From a virus, in IMG/VR virus record IMGVR_UViG_3300042887_002440, positions 1-64,000 of that record: a stretch of DNA of 64,000 nt; one strand, 5' to 3'. Position numbers and translations under genes: made by a program. The notes beneath the pieces were generated by a model. The model was not told where the DNA came from. It ran no database searches and saw only the letters and a program-made list of their open reading frames with translations. This document shows positions 8,100-17,984 of this stretch, one piece after another (positions within the stretch are counted from its first letter, which is position 1; each line of letters starts with the position of its first letter).

Positions 8100-9107
8100 A
8101 TGGCATCATTCTTTTCGAAATATCCTAAATTTATTGTTAATAATAAATTAGTAACTGATTTAATTGCTAGATCAGTAATTAGAGATAAATATTCAGATAA
8201 ATTATCAATTTTTTATCCATATACTCTACAAGAAGGTGATACTCCAGAGATTATTGCATCAAAATATTATGGAGACCCAGAAAGACATTGGATAGTAATG
8301 TTGGCTAATAATATTGTTAATCCTTTTTATGACTTTGCATTAGATTATCAAATATTTAACAAATATATTGAACAAAAATATAAAAATCAAGCGAATAGTT
8401 TAAATATTTGGGCTAATTCTAATTGGCGAGGCGATTGGAATGCCAACAACAATATTCTTTATTCAGATGTTGTTGTTTATAGTAATACTGCATATATTTG
8501 TAGACAAACACATACTCCAACAATATTTACCAAAGATTTAGCTAATAATTATTGGGAAAGAATTTATGAAGGTGTTTACTGGAAAGATTTATGGGAAAAT
8601 GATACCGAATATAATAAAGATGATGTTGTTAAAAATCAATACACAATTTATATTTCGCTACAAAATCATACATCAAATACAGCTAACGGTATAACTTATT
8701 CTAACAGCGATTATTGGAAAACATATAATAATGCAATAGAATATGCTTCTATAACTCCATATGGATATAGAGCAATTATAACAACAACTGATCAAAATAG
8801 TGGAACTTCTACTGATCAAAAATTTTACATAGATGATAATTCTTATGTTGGTAGATATACTAATTTAGATACCAATCCATTGAATGATATTTACACGGAA
8901 GTAGAAAATTCAAGCGCATTTAATTATGCTAATGAAATAAAATATGGACAAGATATTGTTGTTTCTACAACAAAAGAAAGAATATCAATTTTTCAGTATG
9001 AACAAGAATTGAACGAAGATAAAAGAGAAATAAAATTAATTAGAAAAGAGTATGTTCCGCAATTAGAACAAGAATTTAAACTTTTGATGGAAACTTATTA
9101 TGGCTGA
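8100..9107 (+). CDS. gp53: gp53-like baseplate wedge protein with carbohydrate-binding-like insert
   Basis: T4 gp53 (196 residues) joins wedges around the hub. The first ~95 residues here match: FFSKYPKF, then a LysM-like part TLQEGDTPEIIASKYYGDPE followed by RHWIVMLANNIVNPFYDF. The C-terminal ~70 residues (NEDKREIKLIRKEYVPQLEQ) match the family end. The extra ~140 residues between them hold two Trp/Tyr-rich repeats (WRGDWNANNNILYSDVVVY...YWERI and YWKDLWENDTEYNKDDVV...YWKTY) resembling small carbohydrate-binding modules of the CBM5/12 type. The insert is probably exposed on the baseplate. The end overlaps the next gene by 8 bases. Confidence 0.85.
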   Translation: MASFFSKYPKFIVNNKLVTDLIARSVIRDKYSDKLSIFYPYTLQEGDTPEIIASKYYGDPERHWIVMLANNIVNPFYDFALDYQIFNKYIEQKYKNQANSLNIWANSNWRGDWNANNNILYSDVVVYSNTAYICRQTHTPTIFTKDLANNYWERIYEGVYWKDLWENDTEYNKDDVVKNQYTIYISLQNHTSNTANGITYSNSDYWKTYNNAIEYASITPYGYRAIITTTDQNSGTSTDQKFYIDDNSYVGRYTNLDTNPLNDIYTEVENSSAFNYANEIKYGQDIVVSTTKERISIFQYEQELNEDKREIKLIRKEYVPQLEQEFKLLMETYYG

Positions 9108-10455
9108 TGGTTTAGGTTATTCTCAGGATATAACAATAAATTCGTGCAGGATTGTTGGCGCAAGCGGAAATCCTATTGATATACGACATATTGTTGTTGA
9201 GATAAATTATTTCGAGGATATTTTTTCTAATTTTGTTAATGGGGCATTAGTTGTCAACGATTCTATTGGTTGTATACAAATGTTCGAGTTTCAAGGTCAA
9301 GAAGTATTATTTTTATCAATCGACAAACCTGGATTAGATAAACCTTTAGAAAAAGTTTGTAGAATTTATAAACACAGCGGAAGAACACAAACAAAAACTT
9401 CTAATGAAAATTATATTTTACACTTTTGTTCCGAAGAAGCAATGCTAAGTGAACAATATAAAATTTCAAAAGCATATGCTAATGTGAAGATTTTAGATAT
9501 TGTAAAAGATATAGTTATAAATCAATTAAAAGTAGATAAAAAATATTTTAAAAATTATGATGAAACAACTGGTGTTAAAAATATAGTTATACCAAATCTT
9601 AAACCTTTACAGGCTATAAATTGGCTAACTACATTTACTCAAGCAGATCAAGATAAAAATGCTGGAGCATTTTATTTGTTTTATGAAGATAAAGCAGGGT
9701 TTAATTTTAAATCAGTTTTAAATTTATATAAACAACCTATTTTTAGAAAATATCAATATGAAGAAAAAAATTTAAAATCTAATAAAAATGATTTGGTTGT
9801 TGATTTAGAAAAAGAATTCGTTAATGTTATTGCATTTGAACATGTTAATTCTTTTGATTCTATCACAGCAGTAAAAACTGGTGCAATGGCAAATAAAACA
9901 ATAACTATTGATCCATTACGATTAAAATTTGATGAAAAAAATTACGATTATAACAAATACATAAAAGATGTTCAATCTTTAGATAAACAAAATATACCAA
10001 ATTCAGCAACAAATAGACTTGGTGATAAAATAAACGAAACGTTTGGTGCAATTAAATTTTGCGTTTCTACTTCTGGACAAAGCGAAAATAAATATATTAA
10101 AGACAAAGAAGTACATGTTAATGAATATAGACCAGAGGAAACTTCATCTATAAGGTCTGCTCAATTATCTCTTATGTGGTCAAATAGAATTAAAATATTA
10201 GTTCCAGGAGATGTTGAATTAACTATTGGTAAAATTGTAGAATTTAACAAACCAGAAATTAGTTATAATAACCCAAATAGCAAAGAAAAAGTTGCGGATC
10301 CGTTTTATTCAGGAAGATATCTTGTTACTGCGGTTAGACATACAATAACACAAGAGCATAAATTTACAACAGTATTAGAACTTTGTAAAGATTCATATCC
10401 AAATAAATTTAGCAATTTTGATAATTCCGATTCTGGTTGGAAAGGCGTAAGATAA
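9100..10455 (+). CDS. gp27: gp27-like baseplate hub protein
   Basis: A 451-residue protein (T4 gp27: 391). It opens with IDIRHIVVEINYFEDIFSNF and NGALVVNDSIG, typical of hub proteins that form the trimeric collar under the tube. Other blocks are AINWLTTFTQADQDK.AGAFYLFYEDKAGF and, near the end, the beta-barrel segment ILVPGDVELTIGKIVEFNKP with GRYLVTAVRHTIT. It overlaps gp53 at its start and shares a TAATG stop/start with gp5, its structural partner. The assignment rests on position and these motifs, since gp27 diverges strongly between phage groups. Confidence 0.75.
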   Translation: MADGLGYSQDITINSCRIVGASGNPIDIRHIVVEINYFEDIFSNFVNGALVVNDSIGCIQMFEFQGQEVLFLSIDKPGLDKPLEKVCRIYKHSGRTQTKTSNENYILHFCSEEAMLSEQYKISKAYANVKILDIVKDIVINQLKVDKKYFKNYDETTGVKNIVIPNLKPLQAINWLTTFTQADQDKNAGAFYLFYEDKAGFNFKSVLNLYKQPIFRKYQYEEKNLKSNKNDLVVDLEKEFVNVIAFEHVNSFDSITAVKTGAMANKTITIDPLRLKFDEKNYDYNKYIKDVQSLDKQNIPNSATNRLGDKINETFGAIKFCVSTSGQSENKYIKDKEVHVNEYRPEETSSIRSAQLSLMWSNRIKILVPGDVELTIGKIVEFNKPEISYNNPNSKEKVADPFYSGRYLVTAVRHTITQEHKFTTVLELCKDSYPNKFSNFDNSDSGWKGVR

Positions 10456-11420
10456 TGGGAAATAACAGTAGAGGAAACTTTATAGGGCACAGCGGTTTTG
10501 TTTGGTGGATTGGCGTTGTTGAGGACAGAATGGATCCTCTTAACTTAGGTCGCTGCAGAGTAAGAATCCAAGGATTACACTCAAAAGATAAAAATTCTAT
10601 TCCAACAAATACATTGCCATGGGCTCAACCTCTTTTTTCTATTAATGGATCTACATCAACGCCTTCTACGTTAAAAGAAGGTGATTTTGTTATGGGGTTT
10701 TTTATGGATGGAAATGGTACACAATTTCCAATCATAATGGGTATGTTTCATGGAATTCCAGAAGATAACCCAGATAGAGAAATTGGGTTTAACGACCCGA
10801 GAACAGATGTGCAATTAAAAGCTGCTCCAAGAAAACCAGCACTTATGCAGTATAATGAAGATGGTTCAGGAATGGTTCTTAGTGAATATCCATCAGCTAA
10901 TACTTATCCAAATAGAATAAATCAGCCAACTACAAGTAGATTGGCTAGAAATGAAGATATTGCAAATACAGTTATTGGTATAAAAAATAGAACTTTATAT
11001 ACAGAACAAGGTCCAGATGGAGCAAATGTTTGGTCAGAACCAGCTTCTCCATATAATACAAAATATCCATACAATCAAGTTATAAGCACCGAATCAGGGC
11101 ATTATTTTGAGCTTGACGATACGCCTGGATACGAACGAGTACATCTATACCATAGATCTGGAACGTTCGTAGAGACCCATCCAAATGGCTCTCAGGTGGA
11201 GAAGATAGTTAAAGATAAATATACTATTATTATGAAAGACGATAAGGTTTCTATTTTGGGTAGCTGTTCTTTGACTGTTCAAGGAAGTTCTACAGTTTAC
11301 ATAGTTGGTGATAGTAATGTTACAGTTGATGGAGATTATAATATAACAGTCGGCGGTAATATGAATATTAATGTTGCTGGAACTTTAACCCAAAAAGGTA
11401 AAACTATCAATTTAAACTAA
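10455..11420 (+). CDS. gp5: gp5-like hub spike without lysozyme domain
   Basis: Residues ~1-120 form the OB-fold domain that sits on gp27: FVWWIGVVEDRMDPLNLGR, then RVRIQGLH, LPWAQPLF and EGDFVMGFFMDG. The C-terminus (from about residue 250) is a run of alternating short strands, SILGSCSLTVQG.STVYIVGDSNVTV, the triple-stranded beta-helix needle of gp5C and VgrG proteins. T4 gp5 has a lysozyme domain between these parts; here only about 110 residues join them and no lysozyme motif is visible. I chose the ATG at 10455, which overlaps the gp27-like stop codon as TAATG; the longer TTG start has no support. Confidence 0.87.
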   Translation: MGNNSRGNFIGHSGFVWWIGVVEDRMDPLNLGRCRVRIQGLHSKDKNSIPTNTLPWAQPLFSINGSTSTPSTLKEGDFVMGFFMDGNGTQFPIIMGMFHGIPEDNPDREIGFNDPRTDVQLKAAPRKPALMQYNEDGSGMVLSEYPSANTYPNRINQPTTSRLARNEDIANTVIGIKNRTLYTEQGPDGANVWSEPASPYNTKYPYNQVISTESGHYFELDDTPGYERVHLYHRSGTFVETHPNGSQVEKIVKDKYTIIMKDDKVSILGSCSLTVQGSSTVYIVGDSNVTVDGDYNITVGGNMNINVAGTLTQKGKTINLN

Positions 11421-11421
11421 T

Positions 11422-11820
11422 ATGGATAAAATAAAAAATTTTAGCGGATATACTGACTTAGATTTAACATTTGCTCCTCATCCAGCCAAAAAAGATTTAA
11501 TGATTTCAACTGGAGAATTGGCTGTTGTACGAGCATTAAAAAATCTATTATTAACAAATTATTACGAAAAACCATTTCAACCAGAATACGGTTCAAATAT
11601 TCGTAAATTATTATTTGAACCAATGAGCCCAATAACTTCGTCTGCATTGGCTAAAGAAGTAGAATATGTCATAAAAAACTTTGATCATAGAGTTTCTCTT
11701 AAGTCAGTTAATGTGACAGCTTTATATGACGATAATGTATATCAAGTTACAATATATTTTTATATTGAAAATTTGGTTGAACCATTTACAGCAGACTTTA
11801 TCTTGTCTAGATTAAGATAA
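11422..11820 (+). CDS. gp25: gp25-like baseplate wedge (sheath initiator)
   Basis: 132 residues, the same length as T4 gp25, and a clear member of the GpW/gp25 family. The conserved stretch is NYYEKPFQPEYGSNIRKLLF followed by EPMSP; the end VEPFTADFILSRLR is also typical. The protein sits at the top of the wedge and seeds sheath polymerisation. It starts one base after gp5 and precedes gp6 as in other T4-like phages. Confidence 0.93.
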   Translation: MDKIKNFSGYTDLDLTFAPHPAKKDLMISTGELAVVRALKNLLLTNYYEKPFQPEYGSNIRKLLFEPMSPITSSALAKEVEYVIKNFDHRVSLKSVNVTALYDDNVYQVTIYFYIENLVEPFTADFILSRLR

Positions 11821-11854
11821 AATAAATATTATTAAAAGGATTTAGGGGATAATA

Positions 11855-13891
11855 ATGGCTAATGCCAATTCATCAATTAATATTGCAGAATTAGATTTTG
11901 ATGCAATTAAAAATAATTTTAAAAATTACTTAAGAGGTCAAGATAAATTTTCAGATTTTGACTTTGAAAGTTCAGTTATTTCTACTGTATTAGATTTATT
12001 ATCTTATAATACTCATTATAATGCATATTATCTAAACATGGTTGCAAATGAAGCATTTTTAGATACAGCAGTAAAAAGAAGCTCAGTAGTTTCTCATGCA
12101 AAACTTTTAAATTATGTACCATCATCTAAAAGAGCATCAAAAGCTATTTTGGATATAAAATTTAATGGTACAACTGCACCAAATTTAACAATTCCGAAAT
12201 ATACAAAATTCTATTCTCAAGCAATAGACAACGTAAATTACCCTTTTGTTACACTGGAATCAGTAACAGTAACAGCAACGGGTAATTATGCGCAATTTTA
12301 CAGTATTCCTTTATATCAAGGACAACCAGTAAAATACACATATCAAGTTAATACAATGCAAAATCCATCTGGAATTTATTCTATTCCAGATGATAGTGTA
12401 GATACAACGACGTTGCAAGTATTGGTTTATGATAGTACACAATCTACAGTTTTTACTAAATTTGAGCTTGCTTCTAATCACCTGTTACTAAACGAACAAT
12501 CTCCCGTATATTTTATACAAGAAGGCTTAGATGGCAATTTTGAAATATATTTTGGTGATGGAATTTTAGGTAAAGCACTAAAAACTGGAAATGTTATTAC
12601 AGTTGAATATCTTGTTACTAATGGAATGGATCCTAATGGCGCATATAAATTCACGCTAATGGATAAAATAGGTAATTATAATGGCGTTGTTATTAACAAT
12701 GTTATTCCTGCTTTTGGTGGGCAAGAAAAAGAATCTATCCAGTCAATAAAATTTTCAGCTCCAAAGGCATATTCTTCTCAAAATAGAGCAGTAACTAAAT
12801 CCGATTATTTAGAGTTATTAAAAAGAGATAATTCTATAATTCCAATTCAGGCTGTTAATGTTTGGGGTGGAGAAGATGTAGATCCTCCTCAATATGGAAA
12901 AATGTTTATTTGCGTCAAACCCAATGGTGGATATACACTAACGGCATCACAAAAATATAGATTAATAAACGAATATATTAAACCATTTAGTATGATTACG
13001 ATTAATCCAGAAATTGTTGATGTAGATTATACGTTTATAAAAATAACTAATAATATACTTTTCGATAAAAATAAATCTATCTTTGATTCTGCTCAATTAT
13101 CGAGTTTGATAAAGTTAGGAGTTTTGGATTTTTGTAATAGAACATTAAATACATTCGACTCTGTATTTGTTTTACCAGATTTAATAACAACGGTGAAATC
13201 TATTGATGCGTCAATAATAAGTTCGGAATCTAACATACAAATACAAAAGAAGTTTACTCCAATATTTAGAACTACTAATTCAAATACATTTAATTTTGAA
13301 ACTACAATACAAAAAGGTTCTCTGGATAGCGATTACTTTGATTACGTTGATGAGTCTGGAATTATACACACATCATTAAAAATAGAAGAATCCCCAGTTG
13401 TATCTAATGTTATAGATTCAATACAAGTAATAAGTGGTGGTATGGGGTATGTTTCTACTCCATTAGTTTCAATTTATGGAGATGGAACTGGAGCATTAGC
13501 TACAGCAGAAGTTACTAATGGCGTAATTAAAAAAATTACTGTAGTTTCTCCTGGAAATAATTATACACAAGCAATTGCTGTTATTATTGGTGATGGATCT
13601 GGAGCAATTGCTATTCCAGTTTTAACCGGAAATAAAGTTACATTACGAAGCTATTATTACGCAAATAATGTAAAAACTGTTGTGCAAGAAAATATTGGTG
13701 AAATAAATTATTCTGCTGGAACAGTGTATCTTACTAATTTTATTCCATACAATATAAATAATGTATTAGGGCAATTCTCTATAACTGTATCTCCTAAATC
13801 CACTATATTTTCATCAACAAAAGATAAAATAATAACATTGGATATAATGGATGATTCGTCGATAATAACTAATATACAGACGAAAGCGTAA
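11855..13891 (+). CDS. gp6: gp6-like baseplate wedge protein
   Basis: Forms the inner ring of wedges in the baseplate. The product is 678 residues against 660 in T4. Family blocks are INIAELDFDAIKNNFKNYLR, DFESSVISTVLDLLSYNTHY and NEAFLDTAVKRSSVVSHAKL near the N-terminus, FIQEGLDGNFEIYFGDGILG, and the J-like segment KAYSSQNRAVTKSDYLELL. A glycine-rich module at about residues 522-585 (VISGGMGYVSTPLVSIYGDG and its second half) recurs in gp7, gp8 and the DUF4815-type protein downstream. An AGGGGAT ribosome site lies before the ATG. gp7 begins inside the stop codon (TAATG). Confidence 0.92.
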   Translation: MANANSSINIAELDFDAIKNNFKNYLRGQDKFSDFDFESSVISTVLDLLSYNTHYNAYYLNMVANEAFLDTAVKRSSVVSHAKLLNYVPSSKRASKAILDIKFNGTTAPNLTIPKYTKFYSQAIDNVNYPFVTLESVTVTATGNYAQFYSIPLYQGQPVKYTYQVNTMQNPSGIYSIPDDSVDTTTLQVLVYDSTQSTVFTKFELASNHLLLNEQSPVYFIQEGLDGNFEIYFGDGILGKALKTGNVITVEYLVTNGMDPNGAYKFTLMDKIGNYNGVVINNVIPAFGGQEKESIQSIKFSAPKAYSSQNRAVTKSDYLELLKRDNSIIPIQAVNVWGGEDVDPPQYGKMFICVKPNGGYTLTASQKYRLINEYIKPFSMITINPEIVDVDYTFIKITNNILFDKNKSIFDSAQLSSLIKLGVLDFCNRTLNTFDSVFVLPDLITTVKSIDASIISSESNIQIQKKFTPIFRTTNSNTFNFETTIQKGSLDSDYFDYVDESGIIHTSLKIEESPVVSNVIDSIQVISGGMGYVSTPLVSIYGDGTGALATAEVTNGVIKKITVVSPGNNYTQAIAVIIGDGSGAIAIPVLTGNKVTLRSYYYANNVKTVVQENIGEINYSAGTVYLTNFIPYNINNVLGQFSITVSPKSTIFSSTKDKIITLDIMDDSSIITNIQTKA

Positions 13892-16605
13892 TGTCAATTA
13901 GATATTCTACAATTTTTGAACACAAACTTCCTGCTTTTATCAGGGACGACCCATCATACACAAGATTTATTCAATTTTTTGATGCATACTATGAGTGGTT
14001 TGACGACACTTATGATATTTATGGTTTAGGGGATAAATTAGATATAGATTCTGGATTTAATGAATTTTATGCATATTATGCGCAAGATTTTTTACCAAAT
14101 TTTCCAGATATTGATACTATTGCCACTGATAAAGTAAAATTAATAAAAATAGCAAAAGAATTATATAAATCCAAAGGTATTCCAGACTCATTTAAATTTT
14201 TATTCAAAGCATTATACAATTCTAATGTAGAAATACAAGAAACTAGTAAATTTATTTTAAGGGCAAGTGACGGTAAATGGATTGCACCGAAATCAATTAA
14301 AATAAAATCTACTGATCAAGTTTTTCTTAATATTGATAACTTTAAAGTATTAGGCGAAATTTCCAAATCTGTTGGTACAATAGAAAAAAGTGTTGTTCAT
14401 GGAAAATATATTCAGATTTACTTATCTAATATAAGAAGATTATTCTCATCTGGTGAACCAATTAGAATTTTAGATTATGATGATAAAGACGTATATTTTA
14501 TAAATGGTAAATATGCACCATACGAAAAAACTCCACCAATTGGAGGCATACTTTTAACTTCAAAAATTATAGGATCTTTATCTAGTATTGATATAAATCC
14601 GTCTAGAAGAGGAGCATATTATCGCACTGGAGATCCAGTTGTAATTACTGGCGGATTATCAAAATATATTACAGATCCAATTGGCGCAACTGCATATGTT
14701 TCTGAAGTAACAACAGGCAGAATAACAAATATATTAATTAATAATGGTGGATATGGATTTACTGTATCTCCAAATTCTATAATTGATGTTGTTAAATCTG
14801 ATGGAGAAGTTGATCCAAATGCTAGCTGTATTGTTTCCTTTGTAGATGAAACAAAACCGGCAAATGTTGCTTATATTTCAAACGATTGTATTGAAGAAAA
14901 TTTATTTACTGAATTAGATAGTGTTAATTATAATTTTTCTTTTCCTGCAGATATAGATACAAAATTAGAAGATTGCTTTTCATTTTTAACATACCCAACA
15001 TATCCAATCGTTGGCGTAACTGTAGTTAATGGCGGTGGTGGCTATGATGCTATACCATCTATACAATTTCATTCAACTTTCAAAGCAAATACAGTAAATC
15101 AATATACAGAATTCTTAGAAGATTTAGGTATGTTAGCTCCAATACAAATAAATGATGGAGGACAAAATTATACTTTAGATGATACTATAACTGTTTCTGG
15201 TGGAGGAGGGTTTTATGCATTTGCTCAAATACATAGCGTTGACGAAGATGGAGCAATATCAAAAGTAGAGTATTATTATAACCCTAATATTCCATATGGT
15301 ATCGGTGGCATGGGATATTCAAATGATAACCTACCTACAATAATCGTAAATTCTTTAACCGGATCTGGTGCAAATTTATCTGTTCCTGGTATTTTAAGTA
15401 GTGGCGTAAAATATTCCATGGAAACCGATAAAATTGGAGCAATAACTAAAATTACATTAAGCGAAAATGGAGAAGATTATATCTCTGCTCCAAACGTTTC
15501 CCTTAGAATGCAAGATATTGTTATTACTGGGCTAAATATTGATACAATAGAAAACTCAACCTCTCTTTTATATCAAGGAACTTTACAAAATCAAACATTT
15601 TATGGCAATATCAGTTCAATAACTCCTATTTCATATAACGCAATAACAGACGTAGAACTATTTTCTATTAGAGTTTATGATTACAAAGGCGTTATTGATC
15701 CAGTTTCGTCTATTAATGTTTACAGCACAATCACTGAAACATCAACTCATGAGCTGAGTTTAGATTCGACATATTCAACAGATCCATATACTAATGGTAT
15801 AAAAATGTATGGGGATGGAACTGCGTTGGCATCAGCTAAATTTTTAAATGGATTGATAGAAGATGCAGGAAGATATTTAAATACAGATGGACAACCATCT
15901 GCTCATTCCGTTCTACAGAGTGATATATACAATTTATCTACATACATATTGTCAACAGAAAAAGATTATAGTGCGTATAAAGATGTAGTTAAAAACTTAT
16001 TACATCCTATTGGCACACAAATTATAACTAGAAATTTAATAAAATCAAATACTGAATTAAAATCAACGCCAAATACTGTGTTAAATGATGGTATTAATAG
16101 AAGTAATGTTATGGCTGTGTTAAAATTAACAGATCCAACTAATTATAATTTCTCAAATACATTATCAATGCGATTTGAAAGTTTAGATGTTGAAATAACT
16201 AATTTATTTGCTGTAAATGATAGAATAGCAATTTCTGAAAGTAATTTTTATGTGTATTCAACCATTTCTAACATTAATGAAACCAGTAATGAAATAACAT
16301 TATCAGATTATATTCAATACAAATTTCCTAATGTGTACAATGGATATACTAGTTCAAACTCTATTGCTGTATTACTTAACAATTACAAAAGTAGTAGATA
16401 TGATATTTTATCTTTAGTTGGTATTGGGGATATAATAGATATGGGAACAAATATTGATAGTATAGTTACTGGAATTGATACAGATAACAATATACTGTAT
16501 TTTGCCAACGATTTAAATCAGAGCGGTTCTAGAGCAGTTACAGCAAATATTTCTGTAACTAAAGAATTGGTTTCTAATAACATTACAATTTTTAAAACGG
16601 TGTAA
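13891..16605 (+). CDS. gp7: gp7-like baseplate wedge protein
   Basis: A 904-residue wedge protein (T4 gp7 has 1032). The N-terminal helical part is characteristic: FEHKLPAFIRDDPSYTRFIQ, FFDAYYEWFDDTYDIYGLGD and KLIKIAKELYKSKGIPDSFK. The remainder is mostly beta-sandwich repeats with the GGxGY..P.I pattern (residues ~270-300, 375-395, 520-545) shared with gp6 and gp8. The C-terminal helix-rich piece (DYSAYKDVVKNLLHPIGTQ) returns to the family pattern. Assignment follows both these motifs and its place between gp6 and gp8. Confidence 0.85.
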   Translation: MSIRYSTIFEHKLPAFIRDDPSYTRFIQFFDAYYEWFDDTYDIYGLGDKLDIDSGFNEFYAYYAQDFLPNFPDIDTIATDKVKLIKIAKELYKSKGIPDSFKFLFKALYNSNVEIQETSKFILRASDGKWIAPKSIKIKSTDQVFLNIDNFKVLGEISKSVGTIEKSVVHGKYIQIYLSNIRRLFSSGEPIRILDYDDKDVYFINGKYAPYEKTPPIGGILLTSKIIGSLSSIDINPSRRGAYYRTGDPVVITGGLSKYITDPIGATAYVSEVTTGRITNILINNGGYGFTVSPNSIIDVVKSDGEVDPNASCIVSFVDETKPANVAYISNDCIEENLFTELDSVNYNFSFPADIDTKLEDCFSFLTYPTYPIVGVTVVNGGGGYDAIPSIQFHSTFKANTVNQYTEFLEDLGMLAPIQINDGGQNYTLDDTITVSGGGGFYAFAQIHSVDEDGAISKVEYYYNPNIPYGIGGMGYSNDNLPTIIVNSLTGSGANLSVPGILSSGVKYSMETDKIGAITKITLSENGEDYISAPNVSLRMQDIVITGLNIDTIENSTSLLYQGTLQNQTFYGNISSITPISYNAITDVELFSIRVYDYKGVIDPVSSINVYSTITETSTHELSLDSTYSTDPYTNGIKMYGDGTALASAKFLNGLIEDAGRYLNTDGQPSAHSVLQSDIYNLSTYILSTEKDYSAYKDVVKNLLHPIGTQIITRNLIKSNTELKSTPNTVLNDGINRSNVMAVLKLTDPTNYNFSNTLSMRFESLDVEITNLFAVNDRIAISESNFYVYSTISNINETSNEITLSDYIQYKFPNVYNGYTSSNSIAVLLNNYKSSRYDILSLVGIGDIIDMGTNIDSIVTGIDTDNNILYFANDLNQSGSRAVTANISVTKELVSNNITIFKTV

Positions 16606-16607
16606 AT

Positions 16608-17972
16608 ATGATTAATGGTTTAGTCCCGCATTCTGGGTACTCTGAAGAACTTTTAAAATACTACTATTCTCCAAACTTAGTATTAAAAAATAGTGGAGAC
16701 GAGTTCTTAAATTTATATTGCTTTATTGCAAAAATTGACCCATGGGATGATGAAAATAATCCCCCTGTTCCTGTGGACTCAGATTATTATTTAAAATCTA
16801 TTACTAGAAATTTGGTGGCTCTAAAAAGAATAAACACTAACGATATTTGTCCAGTTATAAAAAGAATAGATTGGACATATGGGGTAATTTATAACCAATA
16901 TGCATCAAACGTAGCAGGAAATACCAATTATTATGTTAGAAATTCTTACGATCAAATATTTAAATGTTTATCTAATGGAACAACAGAAACATCAACAGCC
17001 GGATCGCAATCAATTAGACAACCAATAATTGATTTTACCACGAATTTTGTTAGTGATGTAATTGATACTGATGATGGATACAAATGGAAATATTTATATA
17101 CTATAGATCCTGGAGTCAAAGTAAAGTTTTTTGATGATAATTGGATGCCAATATCTATTACAACCCATAGAGAATCAATTTCAACAAGTAAGGTTGGATT
17201 TGGCGAAGTTTCAGTAATTAACATATATAATGGCGGTGATGATTATACTGATGATATTGGAAAAAATACAACAACTACAATAAAAATTACTGGAGATGGC
17301 ACAGGAGCTGCAGCAGCAGCCATTATTGACAATAATACAGCAATAAAAATTGTAATGGCAAATACTGGTTCTGGATATACTTATGCAACAGCAGAACTTA
17401 TACCATCTTCCGGTTATGCTGGTAGTGGAGCAATATTAATTCCGGAAGTTTCTCCAATAGGCGGTCACGGTCACAACCTTATAGCTGAATTAGGTTGCAA
17501 AGCTGTTATGGTTACTGCTGAATTTAACGGGTCAGAAACTGGTGTATTACCAACAGATATTGATTATAGACAAATTGGTTTGATTGCTAATCCTGAAATA
17601 GAACTTAATGGAAAAGCTATTTTCGCAAATTCTTCTATTTACAAAGCAACTCATGATGTAACAGTTTCTAATGGGTCTGGCATTTATGAACAAGACGAAA
17701 TAGTATTCCAAGGAACTAGAGATAATCCGTCATATTCAGGTAAAGTTTTAAATTTTGATAGAGCAAATAATTTATTGTACCTTATAAATACTCAAGGAAC
17801 TATAAAGTTATTTGATGGAATATATGGTACACAAGCATCAAGAATTGCACTACAAGAAGTTATAGAACAAATTATACCATATTCCGGAAATATACTTTAT
17901 ATCGAAAACAGAACAAAAGCACAAAGAAATCCTTCTGGGCTAGAACAATTTAGATTAACACTTAATTATTAG
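16608..17972 (+). CDS. gp8: gp8-like baseplate wedge protein
   Basis: A dimeric wedge subunit, 454 residues here and 334 in T4. The N-terminus NLYCFIAKIDPWDDENNPPV and the segment LVALKRINTNDICPVIKRID with TYGVIYNQYASN are conserved. The block IDTDDGYKWKYLYTIDPG is also a hallmark. A Gly-rich module, roughly residues 200-290 (VINIYNGGDDY...ITGDGTGAAAAA), is inserted and matches modules in its neighbours. GHGHN after it probably binds a metal or forms a turn. The gene is followed after 12 bases by the giant DUF4815-type gene. Confidence 0.9.
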   Translation: MINGLVPHSGYSEELLKYYYSPNLVLKNSGDEFLNLYCFIAKIDPWDDENNPPVPVDSDYYLKSITRNLVALKRINTNDICPVIKRIDWTYGVIYNQYASNVAGNTNYYVRNSYDQIFKCLSNGTTETSTAGSQSIRQPIIDFTTNFVSDVIDTDDGYKWKYLYTIDPGVKVKFFDDNWMPISITTHRESISTSKVGFGEVSVINIYNGGDDYTDDIGKNTTTTIKITGDGTGAAAAAIIDNNTAIKIVMANTGSGYTYATAELIPSSGYAGSGAILIPEVSPIGGHGHNLIAELGCKAVMVTAEFNGSETGVLPTDIDYRQIGLIANPEIELNGKAIFANSSIYKATHDVTVSNGSGIYEQDEIVFQGTRDNPSYSGKVLNFDRANNLLYLINTQGTIKLFDGIYGTQASRIALQEVIEQIIPYSGNILYIENRTKAQRNPSGLEQFRLTLNY

Positions 17973-17984
17973 GTTTAAAAAAAG

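Noticed and set aside
9100-10455. Late gene D-type (P2-like) or phage capsid assembly protein instead of gp27
   Set aside because: Position between gp53 and gp5, hub-like N-terminus and coupling to gp5 favour the gp27-like hub, although the fold is shared with gpD proteins.
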